DNA of 64,000 nucleotides, taken from the NCBI RefSeq assembly GCF_001414055.1, contig NZ_CP013002.1, positions 3,100,001 through 3,164,000 of the forward strand, in the 5' to 3' direction. This document shows positions 26,931 through 35,075 of the stretch, in pieces. Position 1 is the stretch's first letter. Each line of letters begins with the position of its first letter. Position numbers and translations under genes: made by a program. The notes under the pieces are model-generated. The model worked only from the letters and a program-made list of their open reading frames with translations. It did not search any database and had not been told where the DNA came from. The DNA comes from Caulobacter henricii (GTDB taxonomy: Bacteria > Pseudomonadota > Alphaproteobacteria > Caulobacterales > Caulobacteraceae).

Positions 26931-27037
26931 ACTCGCCCCCTCCGCGCTGACGCCCTCCTCCCCCGTAGGGGGAGGATGAAAGCGTCTTTCCCCTGCGGGG
27001 GAGGACGGCGGCGAAGCCGCCAGGAGAGGGCCAGTCG
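26931..27037 (+). repeat. Intergenic nested-palindrome repeat, copy D
   Basis: About 107 bases: ACTCGCCCCCTCCGCG, CTCCTCCCCCGTAGGGGGAGG, GATGAAAGCG, TTTCCCCTGCGGGGGAGG, GGCGGCGAAGCCGCC, then AGGAGAGGGCCAGT. Orientation is that of copy B. It begins 6 bases after the Lrp stop codon and ends 79 bases before the pirin gene. Confidence 0.8.
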
Positions 27038-27115
27038 CTCAGACAGGGCGCATTTCGACAAGACGCCCACCGCAACCTGTGAGAATCTCCGGCCACCCCC
27101 GCGCCGGAGCCCTCC

Positions 27116-27979
27116 ATGATCGACCTCGTCATCGAAGCCCGCCGCCACGACATCGGCAATTTCGAGGTCGGGCGCATCCTGCCCTTCCATGCCCATCGCA
27201 TGGTCGGCCCGTTCACCTTCCTCGACCACATGGGACCCGCCGAATTCGCGCCGGGCTTTCCCAAGAGCGCCGACGTGCGGCCTCACCCCCATATCGGCCT
27301 GTCGACCCTGACCTATCTGTTCCAGGGTGAGATTACCCACCGCGACAGCGTCGGGTCGCTGGCCGAAATCCGGCCAGGCGAGGTCAACTGGATGACCGCC
27401 GGGTCAGGCATCACCCATTCCGAACGCTTCGAGACCCTGCGCCGCCAGGGCGGCCGCATGGACGGCATGCAGGCCTGGATCGCCCTCCCCCAGGAATTCG
27501 AAGAGGTCGCCCCCAGCTTCAGCCACCATGCGGGCGACACCGCCCTTCCCAATTATGAGAGCGGCGGCCTGAAGGCCCGGCTGATCGCCGGCGAGGCGTT
27601 CGGGGCCAAGACCGATGTACCGGTCTATTCGCCGCTGTTCTATGTGCACTGGGAACTGGCGGCCGGGACCACCGCGGGCCTACCCGCCGAGTATTCCGAG
27701 CGCGCAGCCTATGTCGCCAGCGGCCGGGTCGAGGTGGATGGTCGCGAGCTTTCAGCCCTGCAGATGGCCGTCTTCGCCCCCGGCGAGACGATCGTTTTCA
27801 AGGCCCTGGAGCCCTCGACCGTCATGTTGCTGGGCGGCGAGCCCGTCGGCCCGCGCTTCATGGAATGGAACTTCGTCTCGTCCTCAAAGGACCGGCTGGA
27901 ACAGGCCAAGGCCGACTGGAAGGCCGGACGCATGAAGCTGCCCGACCTCGATCATGACGAGTTCATCCCCCTGCCCTGA
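27116..27979 (+). CDS. Pirin-family protein
   Basis: 287 residues, two cupin domains. The N-terminal cupin has the metal ligands of pirins: GPFTFLDHMGPAEF, RPHPHIGLSTLTYLFQGEI and GEVNWMTAGSGITHSER supply three histidines and a glutamate. The C-terminal cupin (SPLFYVHWELAAG, AAYVASGRVEVDG) has no clear metal site, as is usual. Some bacterial pirins act as quercetin dioxygenases or regulate pyruvate dehydrogenase, others are uncharacterised, so function is open. The gene stands alone; the PhyH-like gene is convergent 52 bases away. Confidence 0.92.
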   Translation: MIDLVIEARRHDIGNFEVGRILPFHAHRMVGPFTFLDHMGPAEFAPGFPKSADVRPHPHIGLSTLTYLFQGEITHRDSVGSLAEIRPGEVNWMTAGSGITHSERFETLRRQGGRMDGMQAWIALPQEFEEVAPSFSHHAGDTALPNYESGGLKARLIAGEAFGAKTDVPVYSPLFYVHWELAAGTTAGLPAEYSERAAYVASGRVEVDGRELSALQMAVFAPGETIVFKALEPSTVMLLGGEPVGPRFMEWNFVSSSKDRLEQAKADWKAGRMKLPDLDHDEFIPLP

Positions 27980-28030
27980 GCGCCGTCGGCGACAGGACAG
28001 CAGGCGGAACAGGCCTAGGTCTGGGCGGAC

Positions 28031-29107
28031 CTACCTGTAGCGCCGGTTCTCGCGGATCCCGAACCTCAGGAAATGCTTGCGGGCATCCACCCCCGCTGCG
28101 GCCACATCGGCATTGAGCGCCAGATAGCGCTTGGGATCGAAGTCAGCCGGGATCTTGCCCGGCACGAGGGCGGCCTGGTGCTGGGCGGCAGGCGGGGTAG
28201 GCTCCCGGCGAACGACCTCGGAGACTGGCCGGTCAATATAGATGTTGGGTGCCACCTGACCGGTCGACAGATCGATGATCTGGCGCAGGTCCAGATTGCC
28301 GACCAGCGGGTCCGAAAAGGCCGGCGTGTAATAGGTGCAGTCGTCGAAATAGTAGTGGGTCACCTGCGACCAGCGGGTGCGGGCAGGGTCCTTCTGCCGG
28401 CTGCCGCCATGCAGCAGATTGGCGGCCCAGATCAGGGCCTGGCCCTTCTTGGGATAGAAGTATTCCGGTTGCACACCGGTCGCCTCAACCAGGGCTGCCC
28501 AGACGTTCTCGTAGGGTGTCTGGGCCAGGAAATCCGCGCCGGCCCCGATCACCTTGCCGATCATGTCGTTGTAAAGGATCGGCCACTTGTGGGAGCCCGG
28601 ATAATAGACCAGCGGCCCGGCGTCGGGATGGATGTCCTCCAGGGCCAGCCAGACCCCGCACATGAAGCGCTCCGGAATGCTGGAAAAGTGGATCGAGTCG
28701 GAATGGACGTGCTGCTGGGTCCCGACAGGGAAGTTCAGGGTCTGGAACGGAAAGGCCCGCCGGCCATAGAGCTTGCCCAGCAGGGCCAGCACCGCCTCAT
28801 TGACCGCGATGGCGCGCACGTCTTCGCTGGTCTTCCAGGCATCCTGCACCCTTAGGCCATTGTCGGCGGCCCAGCCCTCGGACCGCCAGTGCTCGAAATC
28901 ATACTGGGGGGTCAGGGTCTCGATGATCCGCTCGATGCGCGCATCCAGATCATCGTCCGGGAAATCCAGGACGGCAAAACCCTTCTCATGCAATTGCAGG
29001 GCAAGGTCCCGCTCGATCGCGGTCAGACCCATCTGATCCAGGGAGGCTTTGAGCAGCCAGGACTCGACCAGCGGCACGCCGGGGAGAAGATCTTGGGAAA
29101 CAGTCAT
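28031..29107 (-). CDS. PhyH-like iron/2-oxoglutarate dioxygenase with C-terminal accessory segment
   Basis: 358 residues. The phytanoyl-CoA dioxygenase fold is indicated by QQHVHSDSIHFSSIPE, whose H-S-D is the first part of the iron-binding triad, FMCGVWLALEDIHPDAGPLV, YPGSHKWPILYND and, near 230, IWAANLLHGGS with the distal histidine. Residues ~320-358 form a separate segment, FDPKRYLALNADVAAAGVD plus HFLRFGIRENRRYR, which resembles a short module repeated in some glycosyltransferases and surface proteins (FDxxxYLxxNxDVA...HYxxxG). The substrate is unknown. The combination hints at modification of a surface glycan or lipid, but this is inference. Confidence 0.82.
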   Translation of the reverse strand: MTVSQDLLPGVPLVESWLLKASLDQMGLTAIERDLALQLHEKGFAVLDFPDDDLDARIERIIETLTPQYDFEHWRSEGWAADNGLRVQDAWKTSEDVRAIAVNEAVLALLGKLYGRRAFPFQTLNFPVGTQQHVHSDSIHFSSIPERFMCGVWLALEDIHPDAGPLVYYPGSHKWPILYNDMIGKVIGAGADFLAQTPYENVWAALVEATGVQPEYFYPKKGQALIWAANLLHGGSRQKDPARTRWSQVTHYYFDDCTYYTPAFSDPLVGNLDLRQIIDLSTGQVAPNIYIDRPVSEVVRREPTPPAAQHQAALVPGKIPADFDPKRYLALNADVAAAGVDARKHFLRFGIRENRRYR

Positions 29108-29338
29108 GAACGCTTATAGGTCCGTTCGTCGCAATAGGGCGGACACAAGCGTAAGGACGTGGCCATTTTTTGGCGGTTGGCAGGCTGGGCCCTTACCCGG
29201 GGCTGATCCGAGTACATCGCCCTGTGCCTTGCAGGCCTCGCCCCATCCAGACTCAGATGGCGATAGATGACGGGTCGCATGATGCGGCCCGAGCTAGCCT
29301 GAGACGCATTCATCCCCCTGCCGGAAGTGGCACGGACC

Positions 29339-30874
29339 CTACCAGGACAGGTCGGCCATCATCGCCGCATATAGCCCGATCCCGTCCCAGAGATTGGCCA
29401 GGCGCAGGTTCTCGTCGGCGGCGTGCTGGTTGTTGTCGTGGTTGCCGATCGGCAAGCCGATCAACGGTGCGTCCAGGGCGTCCTCGAACATATTGAGCGG
29501 TACGCTGCCCCCCATCATCGGCAGCAGGGCGACCGGGCGGCCGGCGGCGCGATTGGCCGCGGCGATCACCGCCCGCGAGGTCGGCGTCGTCATGTCCGAG
29601 CGCAGGGCGCGATAGCCACCTGACCATTTCAGCCGCATCAGCTGCGGATGGGCCGCGCGATCAGCCTCGCTCGGCGGGCCGTCCAGCAGGGTCCAGCCGC
29701 GCTTTGTCAGGAAGGTTTCGACGCTGGCGCGCACGGCGTCCGGCGACTGGCCTGGAACCAGGCGGATGTCGAAGGCAGCCTGAGCCTGGCTGGGGATCGC
29801 GCCCTGGGCCTGGTCGCCGACCTGACCGGCCGACAGCCCCCGCACGTTCAAGGCCGGGCGCTGGGTCGACAGGGTCAGCCCCTCCTCGCTCTCGGGGGCG
29901 GCGACGCCGATCTCGCGGCGGATGTCGGCGTCGACCGGCGGCAGAGCGTCGATCGCCGCCTTCTCGGCTGCGCTCGGCGGCTGCGCCCCATTACTGAAAC
30001 CCGGAATCAGAACCCGGCCGTCGGGGGCGCGCATCTCTGCAATCACCTGCGCCAGGCGAGCGGCGGGATTGGGTGCCCAGTTGCCGTAGTGGCCGCTGTG
30101 CAGCGGTCGTCGCGGGCCATAGAGGGTCATGTCCAGGGCCATGACCCCACGCACACCGAAATAGAGGGTCGGGGTCCGCGACTGGTGCACGGGCGCATCA
30201 CCGATCAGCCAGAGATCGGCCTTCAGGCGGTCGCGGTGGGCGGCCAGGATGGCGGGCAGATGCGGTGAGCCGGCCTCCTCCTCGCCCTCCCAGAAGACGA
30301 TGATGTTGATCGAAGGCCTCTTGCCCACTGCCTTCAGCGCGTCGAACGCGGCCAGGAAGGCGACGATGGCAGCCTTGTCGTCAGCCGCGCCGCGTCCGAA
30401 CAGTCGCCATTCGGGATCCAGCGGCCGGGCACCGGTCCGCCAGTCCGAGATCTCGGCGGCGTCAACCCCGAGGCCGGTCCGCAGGGTCGGGACGAACGGA
30501 TCCGAGCGCCAGTCGCGCGGCGCGACCGGCTGGCCGTCATAGTGGGCATAGAAGACGACCGTGCGCCTGGCACCCGGGGTGTCGTAACGGCCGAACACGA
30601 CCTTGGGCGAACCGTTGGCGGCCAGCAAATCGGTCTTGAACCCGCGCTGGTCCAGATGGGCCTTGAGCCGGTCTGCCTGGGCGTCCAGCCCGGCAGGATC
30701 GACGGCAATGCTGCGAATGGAAATCGCGTCGGCCAACTGGCCGACGATGGCGGTCTCGTTCTTTTGCCGCCAGGCTGAGACCTTGGCCGACAGGGTTTGG
30801 GCCTGGGCGACCGTCGCCAGGCTCAGCAGGACACTGACAAGCGTTAGTCCCCGGATCAGCCGCATTCCGACCAC
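29339..30874 (-). CDS. Secreted M20-family metallopeptidase
   Basis: 511 residues with a signal peptide (LTLVSVLLSLATVAQAQ). The di-zinc site of M20 is complete in the visible motifs: VVFYAHYDGQPV (first His and Asp), FGRGAADDKAAIV (bridging Asp), FWEGEEEAGSPH (catalytic and ligand Glu), with a histidine near the end (NHDNNQHAADENL). A dimerisation lid domain lies at ~235-400. It would trim dipeptides or N-acyl amino acids in the periplasm. Start GTG 30874 has a G-rich ribosome site; ATG 30865 is nearly equal. It follows the amidohydrolase gene by 11 bases, so the two form an operon. Confidence 0.87.
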   Translation of the reverse strand: MVGMRLIRGLTLVSVLLSLATVAQAQTLSAKVSAWRQKNETAIVGQLADAISIRSIAVDPAGLDAQADRLKAHLDQRGFKTDLLAANGSPKVVFGRYDTPGARRTVVFYAHYDGQPVAPRDWRSDPFVPTLRTGLGVDAAEISDWRTGARPLDPEWRLFGRGAADDKAAIVAFLAAFDALKAVGKRPSINIIVFWEGEEEAGSPHLPAILAAHRDRLKADLWLIGDAPVHQSRTPTLYFGVRGVMALDMTLYGPRRPLHSGHYGNWAPNPAARLAQVIAEMRAPDGRVLIPGFSNGAQPPSAAEKAAIDALPPVDADIRREIGVAAPESEEGLTLSTQRPALNVRGLSAGQVGDQAQGAIPSQAQAAFDIRLVPGQSPDAVRASVETFLTKRGWTLLDGPPSEADRAAHPQLMRLKWSGGYRALRSDMTTPTSRAVIAAANRAAGRPVALLPMMGGSVPLNMFEDALDAPLIGLPIGNHDNNQHAADENLRLANLWDGIGLYAAMMADLSW

Positions 30875-30885
30875 ATCGCTTCCCC

Positions 30886-31905
30886 CTACATCGCCTTGTG
30901 CTTGGCGATCGTCGCCGCGTCGAGGCGCAGGAACCGCGCGGCATTGTTGTAGAGGATGTCACGCTTTTGCTGCGGCGTCAGAAAGGGTGCCTCATCGATC
31001 ACGGCAATCGACCGTTCGATGGCTTCAGGCCAGACCATCTGGTCGGAGCCGAACATGACCCGCTCGCCAAAACCTGCGTCCACAAGGGCCTGCAGATAGC
31101 GATAAAAGGCCGGCCGGGGCTGCGTATAGACGATGACGCCGGTGTCCAGATAGACCTGCGGGTGGGCGTAGAGAAGCGCCAGGGTGTCATCCAGCATCGG
31201 ATAGCCAGCGTGCATCACATTGATGCGCAGCTTGGGATGTTTGACCAGCACGTCCTCCAGCAATAGCGGGCTGCTCAGCCGGGCGCGGTACCCTGACCCG
31301 GGCATATAGGCCACGCCGGGAGGGCCCGGTCCGACATGGATGGCCACCGGGATGTCGAGTTGCTCGGCGGCGGTCCACAGGTTCTCCAGGCGCGGATCGT
31401 TGGGCGCGATCCCCTCATACTGAAAGCCCAGTTCGCCAAGCACGGCCAGCTGGCCGGCTGCCTTGGCCTTGCCGAAGTCGTCCTGCAGCACCTTGGGCTT
31501 GGAAAGGTCGGACATGGTCGGCATCAGCGCCGGCAGCACCCGGTCGGGGGCCAGGGCGCGCCAGGCCATCACCCGCTTATAAGGCCCGCTGACCACGCCG
31601 ATAATGTTGCGCTTGGCCATGATCGCCAGGGTCTTGTCGCGGATCTCGTCATCGGTCGTCGGTGACCAGATCGGGTCGGCGCAGCCGGGCGTCTTGAACA
31701 TGCCGATCAGACCGTCGGTCCAGGGCTGGCGCTGGTCCCAGGTCGGCATCGGCGAGATCGGCGTGCACATGGCCAGCGGCGGCGGCCCCTGGTCATCCGC
31801 CGCCAGGGCGTGCAGGTGCATATCGATGATCGGATCGGCGGCGGCGGCAGGCGTGACGCAGAGCCACAGCCCCGTGAGGGCGAGCAGGATGGGCTTGGGG
31901 GACAT
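30886..31905 (-). CDS. Exported amidohydrolase (amidohydrolase-2/ACMSD-like)
   Basis: 339 residues with a signal peptide ending near TPAAAADP. IIDMHLHALAADD gives the HxH metal motif after the first strand; VAIHVGPGPPG has a further metal histidine, VMHAGYPML another histidine, and MFGSDQMVWPEAIE the catalytic aspartate, all as in the TIM-barrel amidohydrolase-2 group. Substrates in this group range from decarboxylated aromatics to lactones; export to the periplasm is unusual for ACMSD itself. GGAG lies 6 bases before the ATG. Paired with the M20 peptidase gene downstream. Confidence 0.82.
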   Translation of the reverse strand: MSPKPILLALTGLWLCVTPAAAADPIIDMHLHALAADDQGPPPLAMCTPISPMPTWDQRQPWTDGLIGMFKTPGCADPIWSPTTDDEIRDKTLAIMAKRNIIGVVSGPYKRVMAWRALAPDRVLPALMPTMSDLSKPKVLQDDFGKAKAAGQLAVLGELGFQYEGIAPNDPRLENLWTAAEQLDIPVAIHVGPGPPGVAYMPGSGYRARLSSPLLLEDVLVKHPKLRINVMHAGYPMLDDTLALLYAHPQVYLDTGVIVYTQPRPAFYRYLQALVDAGFGERVMFGSDQMVWPEAIERSIAVIDEAPFLTPQQKRDILYNNAARFLRLDAATIAKHKAM

Positions 31906-32018
31906 GTCGTGCTCCGGCGTCCGGCGCTAATTGCCGCAGATCAAGTCAAGCTGACCCGCCCCCGCCTTGTAAATGCCCTTGAGAACGAAGGTCTGCGATT
32001 TCCGCCGACACACGCGGC

Positions 32019-32813
32019 CTAAGCGAGGTCGCGGAAGATCTCGGGCAGGGCGACGGTCAGGGTCGAATAGTGCGAGTGCCCCGGAATGGACCGGACGCGG
32101 CGGGACTCCGGCCGGGCCTCGGCGATGGCGTGCGACATGCCCGATGGTGCCCAGGTATCGGCCTCGCCGCACCACAGGGTAATCGGTGCCCGCAGAGTCA
32201 CCAGCAGTTCGGGCGTCTGGACTACATAGCCGCCGATGTCGCGCCTATAGCCCCGTGCGCCCTTGGCCAGGCTGTGGGCGATGATGCGTTGGAGACTCGC
32301 CTGGAATGCCGGGTCGAGGGCCAGTTCAGCGTCCGCCCCGGCCGCGCCGGCGAAGATCTGGCCGAACAGCGTCTTGGGCGCCAAGGCCGCGAGACCGCCT
32401 TGCACCCGGGTCATCAGGTTGAACAACCAGGGTTGGGCGCGCGCCAGGGCGAAGACGCGGCCGCCCGCCATATGCGGCAGGAAGTCCCCATAGCCCAGCG
32501 GAGCCGCCGTTGAGATCAGATCCAGGTTCAGATCGTCGCCACGACCGCGCTCAGCCAGCCGCAGCGCGATCTCGGTGGCGACATAGCCGCCCAGCGAGAA
32601 GCCCACCAACCGGATAGGACCCTCAGGATATCGCCGCAGGATGCTGGCGGCCAGATGGTCCAGATAGGGCTCAAGCGCCAGGTCGGGACGGTCCAGGGCC
32701 CGGTCGGGCGCAAACAGAGTGGCGGCAGCTGTCCAGCCGTCGGGACGCGCCAGGGTCAGTTCGACAGGCGAGCCTGGTTGGCCGTGCAGATAGACAAACT
32801 GGTCCGCCGCCAT
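32019..32813 (-). CDS. Alpha/beta hydrolase
   Basis: 264 residues. FVYLHGQPGSPVEL is the oxyanion-hole loop (HG), VGFSLGGYVATE holds the nucleophile serine in GxSxG, TLWCGEADTWAP the aspartate and IPGHSHYSTL the catalytic histidine. No signal peptide. ATG 32813 with AAGGGG 6 bases upstream is preferred to the longer frame start at 32846. Substrate is unknown; it is separated from the amidohydrolase by 113 bases and divergent from the deaminase gene. Confidence 0.83.
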   Translation of the reverse strand: MAADQFVYLHGQPGSPVELTLARPDGWTAAATLFAPDRALDRPDLALEPYLDHLAASILRRYPEGPIRLVGFSLGGYVATEIALRLAERGRGDDLNLDLISTAAPLGYGDFLPHMAGGRVFALARAQPWLFNLMTRVQGGLAALAPKTLFGQIFAGAAGADAELALDPAFQASLQRIIAHSLAKGARGYRRDIGGYVVQTPELLVTLRAPITLWCGEADTWAPSGMSHAIAEARPESRRVRSIPGHSHYSTLTVALPEIFRDLA

Positions 32814-32957
32814 GTCTCGCCCCTTCGCCGCCTGGATCGCAGGCATGCCACCCGGCGTGTCATAGGGGGTGGTGGTCGAGGGTCAAGCGCGCCGGCGTCG
32901 CGTCCACTGGCGAAGATCCGGTTGAAACCGGCCAGCGCGGCGGCCCATAACAGCCAC

Positions 32958-33977
32958 ATGACCGACACCGATCTTACCGCCTTCGTCCGCGGCCTGCCCA
33001 AGGCCGAACTCCACATGCACATCGAGGGCAGCCTCGAGCCGGAGCTGATGTTCGAGCTGGCCGAGCGCAATGGCCTCGCCCTGCCCTTCAAGTCGGTCGA
33101 AGAGATCCGAGCGGCCTACGCCTTTTCGAACCTGCAGGACTTCCTGGACATCTATTATCAGGGGGCCGGGGTGCTGATCACCGAAGCCGACTTCAAGGAT
33201 CTGGCCCTGGCCTATTTCCGGCGGCTGGCGGCCGATGGTGGCACCCATGCCGAGATCTTCTTCGACCCCCAGACCCACACCGATCGCGGCATCGCTTTCG
33301 ATGTGGTGATCAAGGGCCTGCTGGCCGGCATGGACGAGGCTGAAAAGACGCTGGGCGTCACGTCAAAGCTGATCCTCTGCTTCCTGCGCCACCTGGACGA
33401 GGACGCCGCCTTCGCCACCCTGGAACAGGCCAAACCCTGGCTTGCCGAGATCGTCGGCGTGGGTCTGGACAGCTCCGAAGTCGGCCATCCGCCCGCCAAG
33501 TTCGCCCGCGCCTTCCAGGCGGCCCGCGACCTGGGCCTCAAGATCGTCGCCCACGCCGGCGAGGAAGGCCCGCCGGCCTATGTCTGGGAAGCCATCGACC
33601 TGGTGAAGGTCGACCGTATCGACCACGGCAACCGGGCGCTCGAGGACGAGGCCCTGACGGCGCGGCTGGTGCGCGACGGCACGACCCTGACGGTCTGCCC
33701 GCTGTCGAACCTGAAGCTGTGCGGCGTGAAAACGCTGGAGGAGCACCCCCTCAAGCGCATGCTGGACCTGGGCCTGAAGGCTACGGTCAATTCCGACGAC
33801 CCGGCCTATTTCGGCGGCTATCTGCTTGAGAACTACATGGCCACGGCCACGGCGGTGGGCCTGACGCGCGAGGATCTGGTGACCCTGGCCAAGAACAGCT
33901 TCGCCGGATCGTTCCTCAGCGAGGCAGAGAAGGCTGAAAGGATCGCGGGCGTCGACGCCTATGCGGCGGCGAACTAG
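32958..33977 (+). CDS. Adenine deaminase of the adenosine-deaminase superfamily
   Basis: 339 residues. KAELHMHIEGSLEPELMFEL has the HxH zinc motif; IVAHAGEEGPPAYVWEA, DRIDHGNRALED and TVNSDDPAYFGGYL complete the active site. The pattern IEGSLEPELMFELAERN with FFDPQTHTDRGI and GLDSSEVGHPPAKF matches, from memory, characterised bacterial adenine deaminases such as PA0148 more than true adenosine deaminases, so it probably converts adenine to hypoxanthine in purine salvage. The long open frame upstream of 32958 lacks similarity. Its last four bases overlap, tail to tail, the stop of the DegT-like gene. Confidence 0.85.
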   Translation: MTDTDLTAFVRGLPKAELHMHIEGSLEPELMFELAERNGLALPFKSVEEIRAAYAFSNLQDFLDIYYQGAGVLITEADFKDLALAYFRRLAADGGTHAEIFFDPQTHTDRGIAFDVVIKGLLAGMDEAEKTLGVTSKLILCFLRHLDEDAAFATLEQAKPWLAEIVGVGLDSSEVGHPPAKFARAFQAARDLGLKIVAHAGEEGPPAYVWEAIDLVKVDRIDHGNRALEDEALTARLVRDGTTLTVCPLSNLKLCGVKTLEEHPLKRMLDLGLKATVNSDDPAYFGGYLLENYMATATAVGLTREDLVTLAKNSFAGSFLSEAEKAERIAGVDAYAAAN

Positions 33978-34960
33978 CCCGCGACAGCGCTCCGCAGCAC
34001 CGCCGCGATATCGTCCAGCGCCTCAAGGCCCAGGTCCGGATCGATGCGGACGACAATCACCGAACCCGCCAGGCGGTCGGCGATCGGGGTCTCGTCGGCG
34101 TCCATGTCACGGGTGCGGAAAGAGGCACCGACGGCTTCAACGCCGGCATCGCCGAGCTTTGTCAGCACGCCGGCGGCGGTGTCTTCGGGCAGGCTGAAGG
34201 CGCAGGTCTCGGACACCCAGCTCATGCCCCAGCCTGGCTGAAAGCCGATCGGCGCGTCCAGAAGCAGCACCCGCAGGCGCTGGGCGGCGGTGGCCAGGCG
34301 CGGCCGCTTCTGCGGCCACAGATCCAGGCCCGCCTCGCCCTCGAACAGCGGGGTATCCATGGCATTGATCGGGGTGGCATCCTCGCAGGCGACGAACACG
34401 CCCTGACCGCTGGGCAGGCCGACAATGACCGGCACCGGGGCACTCTGGATGACGTCAAAGGCCTCGACGGCCTCGACCAGGATCGGCAGGCCGGTCTCGT
34501 CCCGAAAGGCGGCCCAGGCCCGCAGGTCAGGAGCGCGGCCATGGGCACCGGCCGGCAGGATGGCCTCCAGCGGGCCGGGGGCCTCGGGCAGGCGCTCGCG
34601 CAGATGGGCAGGATCGAACATCCAGCTGAACGGATCGACATCGACCAGCCAGGGCTTGAGTCCGGCATCCGCGACGCCCTTCAGGGTCGCGGCGCAGGCC
34701 AGGGCCGAAACAACACAATAGCCGCCGGGGCGCACGCCGAGGGCGGTCAGGGCGACGGAGACGGCCTGGGCGTGATCTGACAGAACCCTTACCGCGACCG
34801 GTTGGCAGAAGCGCGACATCAGGCCGGCTTCCTCGCCGGGTCCATGACCGGCCGCACGCAGGGCCTCGGTCACGGCATCGAAGTCCACGGGCGAGGCCGG
34901 CGCACGGGTCTTGGCGGTGATGGCTTTCGGAACGGGCGCGGTGGCGGGCGAAGGACGCAT
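33974..34960 (-). CDS. DegT/DnrJ-like protein lacking PLP-binding residues
   Basis: 328 residues resembling the large domain of sugar aminotransferases: GGYCVVSALACAATLKGVAD, then LVDVDPFSWMFDPAHL and ILPAGAHGRAPDL, then ILVEAVEAF. In active members the last motif contains an aspartate followed by a loop with the lysine that binds PLP (SFFPGKN type). Here the aspartate is replaced and the loop reads VGLPSGQGVFVAC with no lysine. It therefore is unlikely to be a PLP aminotransferase. It may bind a related nucleotide sugar or act as a partner subunit. No sugar-biosynthesis genes are adjacent. Confidence 0.6.
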   Translation of the reverse strand: MRPSPATAPVPKAITAKTRAPASPVDFDAVTEALRAAGHGPGEEAGLMSRFCQPVAVRVLSDHAQAVSVALTALGVRPGGYCVVSALACAATLKGVADAGLKPWLVDVDPFSWMFDPAHLRERLPEAPGPLEAILPAGAHGRAPDLRAWAAFRDETGLPILVEAVEAFDVIQSAPVPVIVGLPSGQGVFVACEDATPINAMDTPLFEGEAGLDLWPQKRPRLATAAQRLRVLLLDAPIGFQPGWGMSWVSETCAFSLPEDTAAGVLTKLGDAGVEAVGASFRTRDMDADETPIADRLAGSVIVVRIDPDLGLEALDDIAAVLRSAVAG

Positions 34961-35075
34961 GGGGCAGGCGCTTCCACGAGAGACCGGTTCCGCCCTATGG
35001 CGTCACCTTATGGTTAAGCAACCGTAACAACCGATTCCATTCGCCCCGCTGCGGCGCGCCGTCGCGGGGAAAAAC

